DNA of 40,175 bases from Acidimicrobiales bacterium (lineage in GTDB: Bacteria > Actinomycetota > Acidimicrobiia > Acidimicrobiales > RAAP-2). Every line of letters starts with the position of its first letter. The stretch's first letter is position 1. Both the position numbers and the translations under genes were made by a program. The notes under the pieces were generated by a model. It saw only the letters and a program-made list of their open reading frames with translations. It did not search any database and was not told the origin of the DNA. Location of the stretch: positions 1 to 40,175 of the forward strand of contig JADGOE010000024.1 of assembly GCA_017883135.1 (NCBI GenBank), in the 5' to 3' direction. Shown piece by piece: positions 16,376-24,886 of the stretch.

Positions 16376-16570
16376 CTACTCCCCACCCTTCTGCACGTAG
16401 TTCCGCACGAACTCCTCGGCGTTGTCCTCGAGGACCTCATCGATCTCGTCGAGGAGATCGTCGAGCTCGGCCTTCAGCTTGTCGCCGGTGCCCGAGGACG
16501 CCGGGACGTCAGCGACGACCTCCTCGACACGGTCGGGCGCGGTCTTCTTCTTCTGTTCTCGTTCTGCCAT
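16376..16570 (-). CDS. pup: Prokaryotic ubiquitin-like protein Pup (ends in GGE)
   Basis: 64 residues, the small degradation tag. The helical region that binds the Mpa coiled coil is visible as [20 protein letters not shown], followed by [14 protein letters not shown]. The last residue is glutamate, directly encoded (GGT GGG GAG TAG). Many actinobacteria encode GGQ and need Dop to deamidate it; here the tag is made ready for ligation. A longer open frame upstream (to 16768) lies inside dop and is not Pup-like. It is 11 bp after dop and 5 bp before prcB. Confidence 0.97.
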   Translation of the reverse strand: MAEREQKKKTAPDRVEEVVADVPASSGTGDKLKAELDDLLDEIDEVLEDNAEEFVRNYVQKGGE

Positions 16571-16581
16571 CACTGCTCTCC

Positions 16582-18075
16582 CTAGCTGGTCAGTCGGTCC
16601 AACAACTCGGACGGACTCGCACAAGCGTCCAGTAGTTCTTCGACATGTTCGGCCGTTCCCTTCAGGGGGTCCATCATAGGGACGCGCCGCAACGGGTCGG
16701 CGCCCAGGTCGAAGACGAGTGAATCCCAGTTGGCCGTGACCACTGCCGAGGGCCATTTCCTGAGGCACTGACCCCGGAACCAGGCGCGGGTGCCCCGGGG
16801 CGGCTCGGTGACCGCTGCAACCACCGCCTCCTCGTCGACGATGCGCTCGGTGTCCAACCTGGCGAACAGCGAACGCGAGGGACGGAGGTCGTGATACTGG
16901 AGGTCGAGCGCGGCCAGTCGGTGGTCGTCCCAGCCACAGCCGTGCCGCTCACGGTATGCCTCGATCAGCTGCAGCTTGGCCACCCAGTCGAGCTGGCGGG
17001 CCAGCGACATCGGATCTGTCTCCAGCCCGTTGAGGACATGCTCCCACCGCACGAGCACCTCTTCGCCGACGCCCTCGGGACCCATGCACTCCAACCCCTG
17101 GTCATCGGCGTACTTCCGGGCCAGCGAGTAGAACTCCCACTGGATGCCGAGCGCCGTCGCGGTCGACCCGTCGGCCATGGTGAGCGGCCGGGTGAAGGTG
17201 CGATCGAGGGCCACTTGGTGCATGGCGGTCACCGGATCGGCCAGGACAAGGCTCCGGCTTCCCCGCACGTCGTCCTCGATCATGGCCAGCACCAACGAGG
17301 TGGTCCCCACCTTCAAGAAGGTGGCCACCTCGGCGAGGTTGGCGTCACCCACGATGACGTGCAACCTCCGGTAGCGACGTGGATCGGCGTGCGGCTCGTC
17401 CCGGGTGTTGACGATGGGCCGCTTCAAGGTGGTCTCGAGACCCACCTCCTCCTCGAAGAACTCCGCACGCTGGGACAGCTGGAACTCCACCCGCTCTCCG
17501 TCGTGGAACGAGGTCTCTGCGCCGACCTTCCCTGCGCCCGCGAAGATCTGGCGGGTCACGAAGTGGGGTGTCACCCCGGCCACGATGCGGGTGAAGGGAG
17601 CGGCGCGATCCATCAGGTAGTTCTCGTGGGCACCGTAGGAATTGCCCTTGCCGTCCGAGTTGTTCTTGTAGATCACCAGATGGGAGCCGTCGTGGACATT
17701 CAGATCGGCTGCCTCCATCGAGCGGATGAGGATGAGCTCGCCGGCGCGGTCGTACCGCACGCACTCCAGCGCATCTCGACACTCGGGCGTCGAGTACTCG
17801 GGGTGGGCATGGTCCACGTAGTAGCGGGCCCCATTGGTGAGGACCGTGTTGACGAGGTGGGTCTCGACTTGTGGCGGCATCGATCCTTCGCGGGCGAACC
17901 CGCGGGCATCGTTGCCCGGTGCCTCGTCCTCGAAGTCCCACCCGGTCTGCTGGCGCGCCACATCGTGCGCGTAGGCGTTGATCAGCACCGAGGAGGCAGC
18001 GATCGGATTGGGATCGCCCCCCACCACCTGGATGCCGTACTCGGTCTCGATTCCGCAGACCTTCGGAATGGCCAT
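16582..18075 (-). CDS. dop: Depupylase/deamidase Dop
   Basis: 497 residues, homologous to PafA but with the Dop signature: MAIPKVCGIETEYGIQ, the inserted segment between strands one and two (VARQQTGWDFEDEAPGNDARGFA, the Dop loop), DHAHPEYSTPECRD and KNNSDGKGNSYGAHENYLM. Dop removes Pup from tagged proteins and, where Pup ends in Gln, also deamidates it. Since Pup here already ends in Glu, its main job should be depupylation and Pup recycling. The gene is the second of the mpa-dop-pup-prcB-prcA-pafA series. Confidence 0.95.
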   Translation of the reverse strand: MAIPKVCGIETEYGIQVVGGDPNPIAASSVLINAYAHDVARQQTGWDFEDEAPGNDARGFAREGSMPPQVETHLVNTVLTNGARYYVDHAHPEYSTPECRDALECVRYDRAGELILIRSMEAADLNVHDGSHLVIYKNNSDGKGNSYGAHENYLMDRAAPFTRIVAGVTPHFVTRQIFAGAGKVGAETSFHDGERVEFQLSQRAEFFEEEVGLETTLKRPIVNTRDEPHADPRRYRRLHVIVGDANLAEVATFLKVGTTSLVLAMIEDDVRGSRSLVLADPVTAMHQVALDRTFTRPLTMADGSTATALGIQWEFYSLARKYADDQGLECMGPEGVGEEVLVRWEHVLNGLETDPMSLARQLDWVAKLQLIEAYRERHGCGWDDHRLAALDLQYHDLRPSRSLFARLDTERIVDEEAVVAAVTEPPRGTRAWFRGQCLRKWPSAVVTANWDSLVFDLGADPLRRVPMMDPLKGTAEHVEELLDACASPSELLDRLTS

Positions 18076-18101
18076 GCAGTCGACCCTATCCCGGGCGCTG
18101 C

Positions 18102-19889
18102 TCAGAGATACTGACCGGTCCCCACCCGCTCGATGGAGCGGCCTCCCTTGGTCTCGTCGTGATCACTGATGAGAGTGCGGATGTAGACGATCCGCTCGCC
18201 CTTCTTGCCGGAGATCTTCGCCCAGTCGTCGGGGTTGGTGGTATTGGGAAGGTCCTCGTTCTCCTTGTACTCCTGGCGTATCGAATCGAGGAGATCGTCG
18301 GTGCGGATCCCCCGGCCCTCCTCCGCAATGGCACGCTTGATGGCAAGCTTCTTTGCCCGCCGGACGATGTTCTCGATCATCGCTCCCGAGGAGAAGTCCC
18401 GATAGTAGAGAACCTCTTTGTCACCGTTCTGATAGGTGACCTCGAGAAAGCGGTTCTCGTCGTCGCTCCGGTACATCTCGGCCACCGTCGACTCGATCAT
18501 CGCCTGGGTGGCCTTGGCCGGGTCTCCCCCACCCAGTGTCCGCACCTCCTCCGCGTCGAGCGGGAGGTCGGGGGTCAGATAGCGGGAGAAGATCTGGGCG
18601 GCAGCCACCTCGTTGGGCCGTTCGATGCGGATCTTCACGTCGAGCCGACCTGGCCGCAGAATGGCCGGGTCGATCAGGTCCTCACGGTTGGAGGCGCCGA
18701 TCACGATGACATCCTTGAGGGTCTCCACCCCGTCGATCTCCGCCAGCAGCTGGGGCACGATGGTCGACTCCATGTCGGAGCTGATCCCCGTTCCCCTGGT
18801 CCTGAAGAGTGAGTCCATCTCGTCGAAGAACACGATCACCGGAACGCCCTCTTCCGACTTCTCCCGCGCCCGCTGGAAAACCAGCCGGATCTGGCGCTCT
18901 GTTTCGCCCACGTACTTGTTGAGCAGTTCGGGACCCTTGATGTTGAGGAAGTAGCTCCGCGCGTTCGTGTTGCCGGTGACCTCGGCCACCTTCTTCGCCA
19001 GCGAGTTGGCCACCGCCTTGGCGATCAGGGTCTTGCCACACCCGGGCGGGCCATAGAGGAGGATCCCCTTGGGGGCCGGGAGCCTGTGTTCGGCGTAGAG
19101 CTCTCGGTAGAGGTAGGGAAGCTCCACCGCGTCGGTGATCGCCTCGATCTGGTCGTCGAGACCACCGACGTCCGCGTAGGTCACGTCGGGCACCTCTTCG
19201 AGGACCAGCTCCTCCACCTCGGGGCGGTCGAGCTTCTCCACCAGCAGCCCCGTACGGGACTCCATCAGAACGGTGTCGCCGGCCCGCAGCCTGACCCCGA
19301 GCAGAGCGTCGGAGAGTTCGGCCACCCGCTCTTCGTCGGCCCGGCCGAAGACCAGCGCCCGCTTGCCGTCGTCGAGAAGCTCCTTGAGCACGACCACTTC
19401 GCCGGAACCCTCGCCCTGCCGGGCCAGGATCACATTGAGCGACTCGTTGAGTACCACCTCGTTCCCACGTTGCAGGTCGTCGATCTCGATGTCGGGATGG
19501 AGCGACACCCGCATCTTCCTGCCGCCGGAGAAGACGTCCACCGTTCCGTCGTCGTTCGATCCGAGATAGGTCCCGTAGGCGGAAGGTGGCTGGGTCAGCT
19601 TCTCCACCTCGTCACGAAGGTTGGCCACATGCTCCTTGGCCGTCTGCAGGGTGAAGGTGAGCTTCTCGTTCTGAGAGATGGCCTGCGCCAACTGCCCTTT
19701 GGTCTCGAGCAGTTTCTCCTCGAGGGTCTGGACCCGCCGGGGGCTCTCCTGCAGCCGGCGACGGAGGACGGTCACCTCTTCCTCGGACGCCCGTGCCCGG
19801 ATCCTCAACGCGTCGAGGTCGTCGTCGCCCACTGCATCGGCTGGTCGGCGACCATCTCCCGCATCATCGAAGTCAACCGTTGCAATCAC
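18102..19889 (-). CDS. mpa: Proteasome-activating AAA ATPase Mpa/ARC
   Basis: 595 residues. An N-terminal coiled coil (about 27-98) that should capture Pup precedes tandem OB-fold domains (about 100-225) and one AAA domain. Walker A is GPPGCGKT (280-287), Walker B VIVFFDE (351-357), and RPGRLDVKI carries the arginine-finger region. The chain ends in GQYL, the C-terminal motif that inserts into pockets on the alpha ring. It unfolds pupylated proteins and feeds them to the 20S core. First gene of the leftward proteasome series, it diverges from the ferredoxin gene across 270 bp. Confidence 0.97.
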   Translation of the reverse strand: MIATVDFDDAGDGRRPADAVGDDDLDALRIRARASEEEVTVLRRRLQESPRRVQTLEEKLLETKGQLAQAISQNEKLTFTLQTAKEHVANLRDEVEKLTQPPSAYGTYLGSNDDGTVDVFSGGRKMRVSLHPDIEIDDLQRGNEVVLNESLNVILARQGEGSGEVVVLKELLDDGKRALVFGRADEERVAELSDALLGVRLRAGDTVLMESRTGLLVEKLDRPEVEELVLEEVPDVTYADVGGLDDQIEAITDAVELPYLYRELYAEHRLPAPKGILLYGPPGCGKTLIAKAVANSLAKKVAEVTGNTNARSYFLNIKGPELLNKYVGETERQIRLVFQRAREKSEEGVPVIVFFDEMDSLFRTRGTGISSDMESTIVPQLLAEIDGVETLKDVIVIGASNREDLIDPAILRPGRLDVKIRIERPNEVAAAQIFSRYLTPDLPLDAEEVRTLGGGDPAKATQAMIESTVAEMYRSDDENRFLEVTYQNGDKEVLYYRDFSSGAMIENIVRRAKKLAIKRAIAEEGRGIRTDDLLDSIRQEYKENEDLPNTTNPDDWAKISGKKGERIVYIRTLISDHDETKGGRSIERVGTGQYL

Positions 19890-20104
19890 CTCGTTCGCAC
19901 GTGCCCCCTACGTGGTGACCCTACACCGGCGCCCTCCGGTCGGAAGCACCACGACTACACCGTTCCGCGGCCGGATGGCTCGGAATCTGACCCACCGTCA
20001 GCAAACCCCGGTGCCGTTGCGGATAGCATTGGACGAAGCGGTCGGCCTTCTGGTCGGACCGTGGGCGACGGTGCGCCGAACCCTGTGCACCAGCTGAACA
20101 CAGC

Positions 20105-20139
20105 CGACCGGTCGAGCACGCCCGAGTCGACCGGTCGAG
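20105..20139. promoter_or_regulatory. Paired palindromic repeats before the ferredoxin gene
   Basis: The 12-mer CGACCGGTCGAG occurs at 20105-20116 and 20128-20139. Each copy contains the perfect palindrome CGACCGGTCG, and starts are 23 bp apart, about two helix turns, so both would face the same side of the DNA. The second copy ends 20 bp before the ferredoxin ATG. In the divergent mpa-ferredoxin gap this is a candidate operator for a dimeric regulator. Nothing in the sequence names the protein. Confidence 0.4.
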
Positions 20140-20159
20140 ACGTAGGAGTGACGCAACTG

Positions 20160-20396
20160 ATGAAGGTCTGGATCGATCAAGATCTCTGCACGGGGGACGG
20201 CCTCTGCGAAGAGATCGCACCCGCCGTCTTCACCCTGCTCGACGACGGACTGGCCTACGTGAAGGAAGGCACCGACGTGAGAGACCAGCCCGGCGGCTCA
20301 GCGGGCATGGCTGCGGTACCTGGCGAACTCGAAGATGCGGTGGTCGAGGCGTCCGAGGAGTGCCCGGGCGAGTGCATCTTCATCGAGCAGAGCTGA
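20160..20396 (+). CDS. Small ferredoxin (3Fe-4S or aspartate-ligated 4Fe-4S)
   Basis: 78 residues, MKVWIDQDLC onwards. The cluster ligands are Cys10, Cys16 and Cys68 (in ECPGEC); the second ligand position of a classical 4Fe-4S motif is Asp13 in CTGDGLC. This pattern is typical of actinobacterial ferredoxins that serve P450s and of the aspartate-ligated type. Cys72 may be a spare thiol. Start: ATG preceded by GGAG 11 nt upstream; a GTG 12 nt before it is possible. It diverges from mpa and its stop lies 2 bp before the convergent trmI gene. I see no P450 or reductase partner in the window. Confidence 0.9.
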   Translation: MKVWIDQDLCTGDGLCEEIAPAVFTLLDDGLAYVKEGTDVRDQPGGSAGMAAVPGELEDAVVEASEECPGECIFIEQS

Positions 20397-20397
20397 G

Positions 20398-21210
20398 TCA
20401 TCCGGCGCGGGTCGGTGCGTCACGCTCGTCCGGACACAGCAACCTGGCCGTCGTGAGAAACCCGGTGTGGCCGACCATCCGGTGATCCGGCCGGACCGAT
20501 CGGGCCTCGATGTGCCACGTCCGGTGCAGGACCTCGAGGGTGGAGGCCATTCCGAAGGCGCTGTGCTCCATGGCCTGGCGCAATTCAGAGGTCTGGTTGA
20601 TCGTGGGCAGGTAGGCGCAGAGGATCCCGCCCGGCCGCATCGCCCGTTCGGCGTGCGGCAGCACTCGCCAGGGTTCGGGCAGATCCAGGACCACCCGGTC
20701 GAAGTGGCGCTCCTCGATCCCCTCGTAGACGTCCCGTAGCTCCACCAAGTAAGGGACGTCCTCTCCGAGCAGGTCGGCCACGTTCTTGCGGGCAACGTTG
20801 GCGAAGTCCTCCCGCAGCTCGTAGGCGACGACCTCGGCTCCGGCCCGCAGGAGCGCCATCGAGAGCGCCCCCGACCCCACACCCGACTCCAACACCTTCA
20901 CCCCGGGGGCGATGTCCGCCACCATCAGGATGGCCGCGAGGTCCTTGGGATAGATCACCTGGGCTCCACGCGGCATCTTCAACACGATGTCGGACAAGGT
21001 GGGCCGCACCACCAGAAAGCGGCGGCCGGTGCTGCCGGGCACCGTCGAGCCCTCGTAGGCGCCGATCATGTCGTCATGGGCCACGATGCCGACGTGGGTG
21101 TGGAACGAGGCACCCGCGCGCAGGGTGATCAGGTAGCGACGCTCCTTGGGATCGACCAACAGGACTCGCTCGCCGTCCAGCAGGACGCTCCGGTCCTCTG
21201 GGGAACCCAC
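20398..21210 (-). CDS. trmI: tRNA (adenine-58-N1)-methyltransferase TrmI
   Basis: 270 residues. The SAM-binding Rossmann motif is VLESGVGSGALSMALL, followed by the acidic post-motif VAYELREDF. DLPEPW is the conserved catalytic-pocket motif of the m1A58 enzymes. The N-terminal beta domain (GERVLLVDPKERRYLI) is also typical. It methylates A58 in the T loop of tRNAs. In Mycobacterium tuberculosis the same enzyme lies next to mpa, so this is conserved synteny. It is the last gene of a leftward run with three small membrane-protein genes. Confidence 0.94.
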   Translation of the reverse strand: MGSPEDRSVLLDGERVLLVDPKERRYLITLRAGASFHTHVGIVAHDDMIGAYEGSTVPGSTGRRFLVVRPTLSDIVLKMPRGAQVIYPKDLAAILMVADIAPGVKVLESGVGSGALSMALLRAGAEVVAYELREDFANVARKNVADLLGEDVPYLVELRDVYEGIEERHFDRVVLDLPEPWRVLPHAERAMRPGGILCAYLPTINQTSELRQAMEHSAFGMASTLEVLHRTWHIEARSVRPDHRMVGHTGFLTTARLLCPDERDAPTRAG

Positions 21211-21215
21211 GCCGT

Positions 21216-21428
21216 TCAGTTGCCGGACGACTCGGCCGACCGGGGACTGCTGGTCTTGACGAGCAGCTGCTCACCTGGCTTGAGCCTGGTCCGGTAGATC
21301 ACGTCGTCCCGGGTGCGGGCCCGGTTGATCAACCAGACCGCCACGCCGACCACCAGCCATGCCGTGTGGTAGCCCCTCAGCCCCCGTCCGAACGCCTTCA
21401 GCTGGAGGTACCGCAGTACGGAGTCCAT
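21216..21428 (-). CDS. Small membrane protein, unknown function
   Basis: 70 residues with one membrane helix (TAWLVVGVAVWLINRAR, about 22-38) and a short basic, polar tail. No family recognised. It lies 5 bp upstream of trmI and 4 bp downstream of the next small membrane-protein gene, so it probably belongs to the same transcript. Confidence 0.65.
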   Translation of the reverse strand: MDSVLRYLQLKAFGRGLRGYHTAWLVVGVAVWLINRARTRDDVIYRTRLKPGEQLLVKTSSPRSAESSGN

Positions 21429-21432
21429 CGGA

Positions 21433-21645
21433 TCAGATCCGCCGGACCTCGACGACGGCCGACCTCCGTCGTCCGTTGCGTCGCCCGATCAGGAAGACCA
21501 CCGCCACCACCGCCACCCCCAGTGCCAGTCCGACGGTGATCGCCTGCGACCGGGTCGATTCGACCTCTTCGGAGACCTCGCCGGTCAGCTCGCGGAACTT
21601 TGCCTCGATGTCGTCACGGGTGATCTTCTGGCCTGCCGGGCTCAT
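21433..21645 (-). CDS. Small membrane protein with N-terminal helix, unknown function
   Basis: 70 residues. The first 35 form a charged helix (ITRDDIEAKFRELTGEVSEE), followed by one membrane helix (ITVGLALGVAVVAVVFLIG) and an arginine-rich tail (RRNGRRRSAV) that should stay in the cytoplasm. No family recognised. Its ATG overlaps the stop of the upstream gene by 4 bp (ATGA), showing a coupled pair. Confidence 0.7.
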   Translation of the reverse strand: MSPAGQKITRDDIEAKFRELTGEVSEEVESTRSQAITVGLALGVAVVAVVFLIGRRNGRRRSAVVEVRRI

Positions 21646-22007
21646 GGCTTCTCCTTCTTAGGGTCGGTGGCGGCCCGTACCTGCCCCCTGCTCACTGCCT
21701 TCACCGCGATGGCCGCCACGATGACCACGACCACCGTGCAGATCAGATACGGGGCCCAGGACCAGTTGCCGGTGAACGTGCTTCCCGTCTCGCCCTGGAG
21801 CACCCGCAGGAAGGCCACCGCAAGGATGGCCATGCCGATCGAGAGGGCCACGGATCCGGCCACGCCGAACAGGACGTACCTCCCGAGTCCCTTGAGCGGC
21901 TCGAGCGTCTCCTGCTTGACGTAGTCGACGACCAACCGGAGCGTCTCGCTCCCCGTGGACTTGAGACCACCCAGCCCTTTGCGTCCCGCTTTGCTTCCTG
22001 GGGCCAC
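21642..22007 (-). CDS. Small two-helix membrane protein, holin-X-like
   Basis: 121 residues from a GTG (22007) placed 3 nt after AGGAGG; the longer frame to 22157 starts with sequence unlike a protein. It has a charged amphipathic N-terminus (ETLRLVVDYVKQETLEPLKG) and two membrane helices (about 50-72 and 84-105) with a polar loop between them, then a lysine-rich tail. The layout resembles the actinobacterial holin-X/phage-holin superfamily III proteins of unknown function. It is the first gene of a four-gene leftward unit ending in trmI. Confidence 0.75.
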   Translation of the reverse strand: MAPGSKAGRKGLGGLKSTGSETLRLVVDYVKQETLEPLKGLGRYVLFGVAGSVALSIGMAILAVAFLRVLQGETGSTFTGNWSWAPYLICTVVVVIVAAIAVKAVSRGQVRAATDPKKEKP

Positions 22008-22207
22008 GATCCTCCTCGGAGTCTGGCTGCGGCACCATCCGGGGTGCACTCGTGTCGATTCGGTTGATCCGTGCGGCGCACTGTGCAGCGGGCGGCTCCC
22101 GACACCACCGGCGCATTCGGCCGGTCGGCGCCACCACCTGCTGGTTGACGGCCCCAACTATAGGCAGCATGGGTGCCCTCGATGATCGGTGGGTGCTCGC
22201 GCGCGCC

Positions 22208-22621
22208 TCAGTCCCTGCTGGTGAAGAGATACGTGGAACTGGCCCGGGCAACCATCCTCCCCGTATCGTCGACGACCTCGGCCTCTGCGAAGGCCACGCG
22301 GGATCCCCCCGAGACGACCGAGGCAGTGCACTCGAGCACGGCACCGATCCGGGCCGCGGCGAGGAAGCTGGTCTTCATCTCGACGTTGGAGGCGAACACC
22401 TTCCGCCCGGATCCCCGGGCAAACGTGACGGCGGCCGACCCCATCGCCGAGTCGGCCATGGCACCGATGAAGCCGCCCTGGACGATGCCGGCCGGGTTGG
22501 CGAACCGCTCGTCGGCTCGCATGCGCCATACGGTCCGGCCAGGCTCGGACTTGTCCACGCACGTCATGCCCAGAGTCAGTTCGCAGTTGGGTGGAACCTG
22601 GATTCGCTGATCAGCCACCAT
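22208..22621 (-). CDS. PaaI-type hotdog thioesterase
   Basis: 137 residues of a single hotdog domain. The family motif appears as ERFANPAGIVQGGFIGAMAD, with Gln where many members have His before GG; this Gln form is common in actinobacteria. SNVEMKTSFLAAARIG is the second conserved stretch. It probably hydrolyses an acyl-CoA, with substrate unknown. It lies 200 bp upstream of the holin-like gene and diverges from the bicupin gene, whose start is only 38 bp away. Confidence 0.88.
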   Translation of the reverse strand: MVADQRIQVPPNCELTLGMTCVDKSEPGRTVWRMRADERFANPAGIVQGGFIGAMADSAMGSAAVTFARGSGRKVFASNVEMKTSFLAAARIGAVLECTASVVSGGSRVAFAEAEVVDDTGRMVARASSTYLFTSRD

Positions 22622-22659
22622 GCGACGCTACCCCGGTGCGGCTCGCCGATACTGGTGGG

Positions 22660-23667
22660 ATGGAGAATCCTTTCGGAGGTACCGGCGGTCCCGCCGTGGT
22701 GATCGGCCAGGCGATCGAGGACTGGACCGGGGACGCGACCTTCTACGAGTACTCGACTGCTGCAGACCCCGTCGGGTCAGGCACCGTCACCGGGGTCCCG
22801 ATCCGGCAGTTCTCGCCGGGCCTCCACGGCGTTGGTCCGTCCCGCATCCATCCACTCGACCTCTCCGAGCAACTCGGTGTCTCCTACCCAGCGACCAGCC
22901 CGGGGCTCTTGGCCTCGTTCGTGGTCATCCGAGCGGGCGAGGCCCTGTCCACCGAGCCCGACGCCACCAGCGAGCTCTACTACTGCATCCGAGGCGAGGG
23001 TTCCAGCGAGTTCGATCGGACCGCTGCCGTGCCCGGGCCGTCGGCGGCCGGACGCATGGCCTGGAGCCGGGGGGACTTCTGGACCCTGCCCTCCGGGTGC
23101 ACCACCCTCCACTCCGCCGGCCCCGCGGCGGACGCACTGCTCTACCGGTTCACCGACGCCCCCCTCCTCCGCTACCTCGGTGTGGCACCGTCCGAGCCGC
23201 GCTTCGCCCCGACCCGGTTCGACGGCGAGCAGGCCCTGGCGCACCTGGCCGCGGTCGAGCGCCATCCCGAGTCGTCCACGCGCAGCCGGATCAGCATCCT
23301 GCTGGGCAATACGGCCACCCCGCAGACCCTCACCGTCACCCACACCCTGTGGGCGATGCTCGGTGTGCTCCCGGCCGGCCGCGTCCAGCGCCCGCACCGG
23401 CACCAGAGCGTGGCCCTCGACCTCATCACCGACTGCGCGCCCGGGGTCTACTCGCTCATCGGCTCCCATCTGGATGCGAGCGGTGCCATCGTCGACCCGG
23501 TCCGGGTCGACTGGGAGCCGGAAGGCGCATTCGTCACCCCCCCGGGCCTGTGGCACAGCCACCACAACGAGTCGGCCAGGTCGGCCCACCTGATCCCTGT
23601 CCAGGACGCGGGACTGCACACCTATCTCCGCTCACTCGACATCCGGTTCGCATCGGCACGCGACTGA
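22660..23667 (+). CDS. Bicupin protein, gentisate 1,2-dioxygenase-like
   Basis: 335 residues from ATG 22660 (MENPFGG); the frame is open upstream into the hotdog gene. Two cupin domains are visible. The first has SELYYCIRGEGSSEF followed by a GDFWTLPSG turn, the second RVQRPHRHQSVAL with His246 and His248 as likely Fe(II) ligands and an aromatic-rich end (PPGLWHSHHNES). PHRH and the WHSHHN box resemble gentisate or hydroxynaphthoate dioxygenases, but no aromatic catabolic genes lie nearby, so the substrate is not certain. The FIST gene follows after 6 bp. Confidence 0.8.
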   Translation: MENPFGGTGGPAVVIGQAIEDWTGDATFYEYSTAADPVGSGTVTGVPIRQFSPGLHGVGPSRIHPLDLSEQLGVSYPATSPGLLASFVVIRAGEALSTEPDATSELYYCIRGEGSSEFDRTAAVPGPSAAGRMAWSRGDFWTLPSGCTTLHSAGPAADALLYRFTDAPLLRYLGVAPSEPRFAPTRFDGEQALAHLAAVERHPESSTRSRISILLGNTATPQTLTVTHTLWAMLGVLPAGRVQRPHRHQSVALDLITDCAPGVYSLIGSHLDASGAIVDPVRVDWEPEGAFVTPPGLWHSHHNESARSAHLIPVQDAGLHTYLRSLDIRFASARD

Positions 23668-23673
23668 CGAGAC

Positions 23674-24822
23674 GTGCCCTTCGCCAGCGCCCTGTCCCAG
23701 CATCCGGTCGCCTCCCACGCCGTCGGCGAGGTGGCCGGTTCGGTCCTCGAAGCCATCGGCGATCGACCGGACCTGGTATTGGTGACCGTCACCAGGCCCC
23801 ATGCCGGGGCTCTCGAGGACATCGTGGCCACGGTGTCCGCCGTCCTCCACCCCTTGGCCCTCTTCGGGTGCGCAGCGGAGTCGGCGGTGGGCACCGCAAC
23901 AGAGGTGGAGGAGACCCCGGCGATCAGTCTGTGGGCCGGGCGCATCGGGCCCCTGATGAACGTGACCCTCCGCGCCGCCCGATCGGCTGACGACTCGTGG
24001 CACTTCACCGGATGGCCCGATCACACCGGGTTCGAACCGAGCGCCCTCCTGCTGATCGCCGATCCGTTCACCTTTCCCGCCGAGGAGTTCCTGCCGTGGC
24101 TCCATCGGGACCGGCCCGGACTACCCGTCATCGGCGGCAACGCCTCGGGGGGTCGCGGTCCGGGTGGCTCCCGCCTCGCCGTCGGCGAGCACGTGGTCAC
24201 CGACGGTGCCGTCGGGGTCCTCATCGGTACCGGTGTCGATGTCGGGACGGTGGTCTCCCAGGGCTGCCGGCCCTATGGACGGCCCCTCACCGTCACCCGC
24301 TCCGACCGCAACGTGATCTACGAGGTGGCCGGCGTGCCGGCGATGGAGTGCCTGGTCGACCAGATCAAGACCGGCCTCGAGCCGATCGACATCGCCGGTA
24401 TCGAGGACAACGGCCTGCTGGTGGGCCGCCTCATCGATGAGCGGGTGACCGACCCGGGGCCGGGCGACTACCTGGTGCGGACCGTAGTCGGGGTGGATCG
24501 CTCCAATGGAGCGATCGCCGTCGACGACCGGGTGCCCCTCGGCAGCACGGTCCGGTTCCATGTGCGTGATGCCGACACCGCCGATCGCGAGCTCGGGACC
24601 CTCCTGGAGGGTCGCCATGCCGGGGCCGCCATGATGTTCACCTGCAACGGGCGGGGATCACGGCTCTTCGACGACGCCGCTCACGATGCCGGCGTGCTCG
24701 AGCGGGAGATCGGCCCGGTCCCCCTCGGAGGGTTCTTCGCCGGAGGCGAATTCGGCCCGGTCGGCGGGACCAACTTCGTGCACAGCTTCACCGCGTCCAT
24801 CGCCCTGTTCCGCGACCGGTAA
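23674..24822 (+). CDS. FIST-domain protein (FIST N and C)
   Basis: 382 residues from a GTG. FIST N domain: LVLVTVTRPHAGALEDIVATV, LFGCAAESAVGTATEVEE and PVIGGNASGG. FIST C domain: ACDR-free region VIYEVAGVPAMECL, then AMMFTCNGRGSRLF and PLGGFFAGGEFGPVGGTNFVHSF, which are its hallmark motifs. FIST proteins bind small ligands in sensory contexts, often with kinases or cyclases; none is nearby here. Directly after the bicupin gene and 64 bp before tkt. Its ligand and role are unknown. Confidence 0.85.
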   Translation: MPFASALSQHPVASHAVGEVAGSVLEAIGDRPDLVLVTVTRPHAGALEDIVATVSAVLHPLALFGCAAESAVGTATEVEETPAISLWAGRIGPLMNVTLRAARSADDSWHFTGWPDHTGFEPSALLLIADPFTFPAEEFLPWLHRDRPGLPVIGGNASGGRGPGGSRLAVGEHVVTDGAVGVLIGTGVDVGTVVSQGCRPYGRPLTVTRSDRNVIYEVAGVPAMECLVDQIKTGLEPIDIAGIEDNGLLVGRLIDERVTDPGPGDYLVRTVVGVDRSNGAIAVDDRVPLGSTVRFHVRDADTADRELGTLLEGRHAGAAMMFTCNGRGSRLFDDAAHDAGVLEREIGPVPLGGFFAGGEFGPVGGTNFVHSFTASIALFRDR

Positions 24823-24886
24823 TCCACGCGGGACCTGCCCGCGCCCGTGTCGCTGCCCGCAACTTCGACCGGTAGGGTTTGCCACA

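Noticed and set aside
16571-16768. Longer Pup with an N-terminal extension
   Set aside because: The extra part lies within dop and is unlike Pup; the ATG at 16570 gives the normal 64-residue protein.
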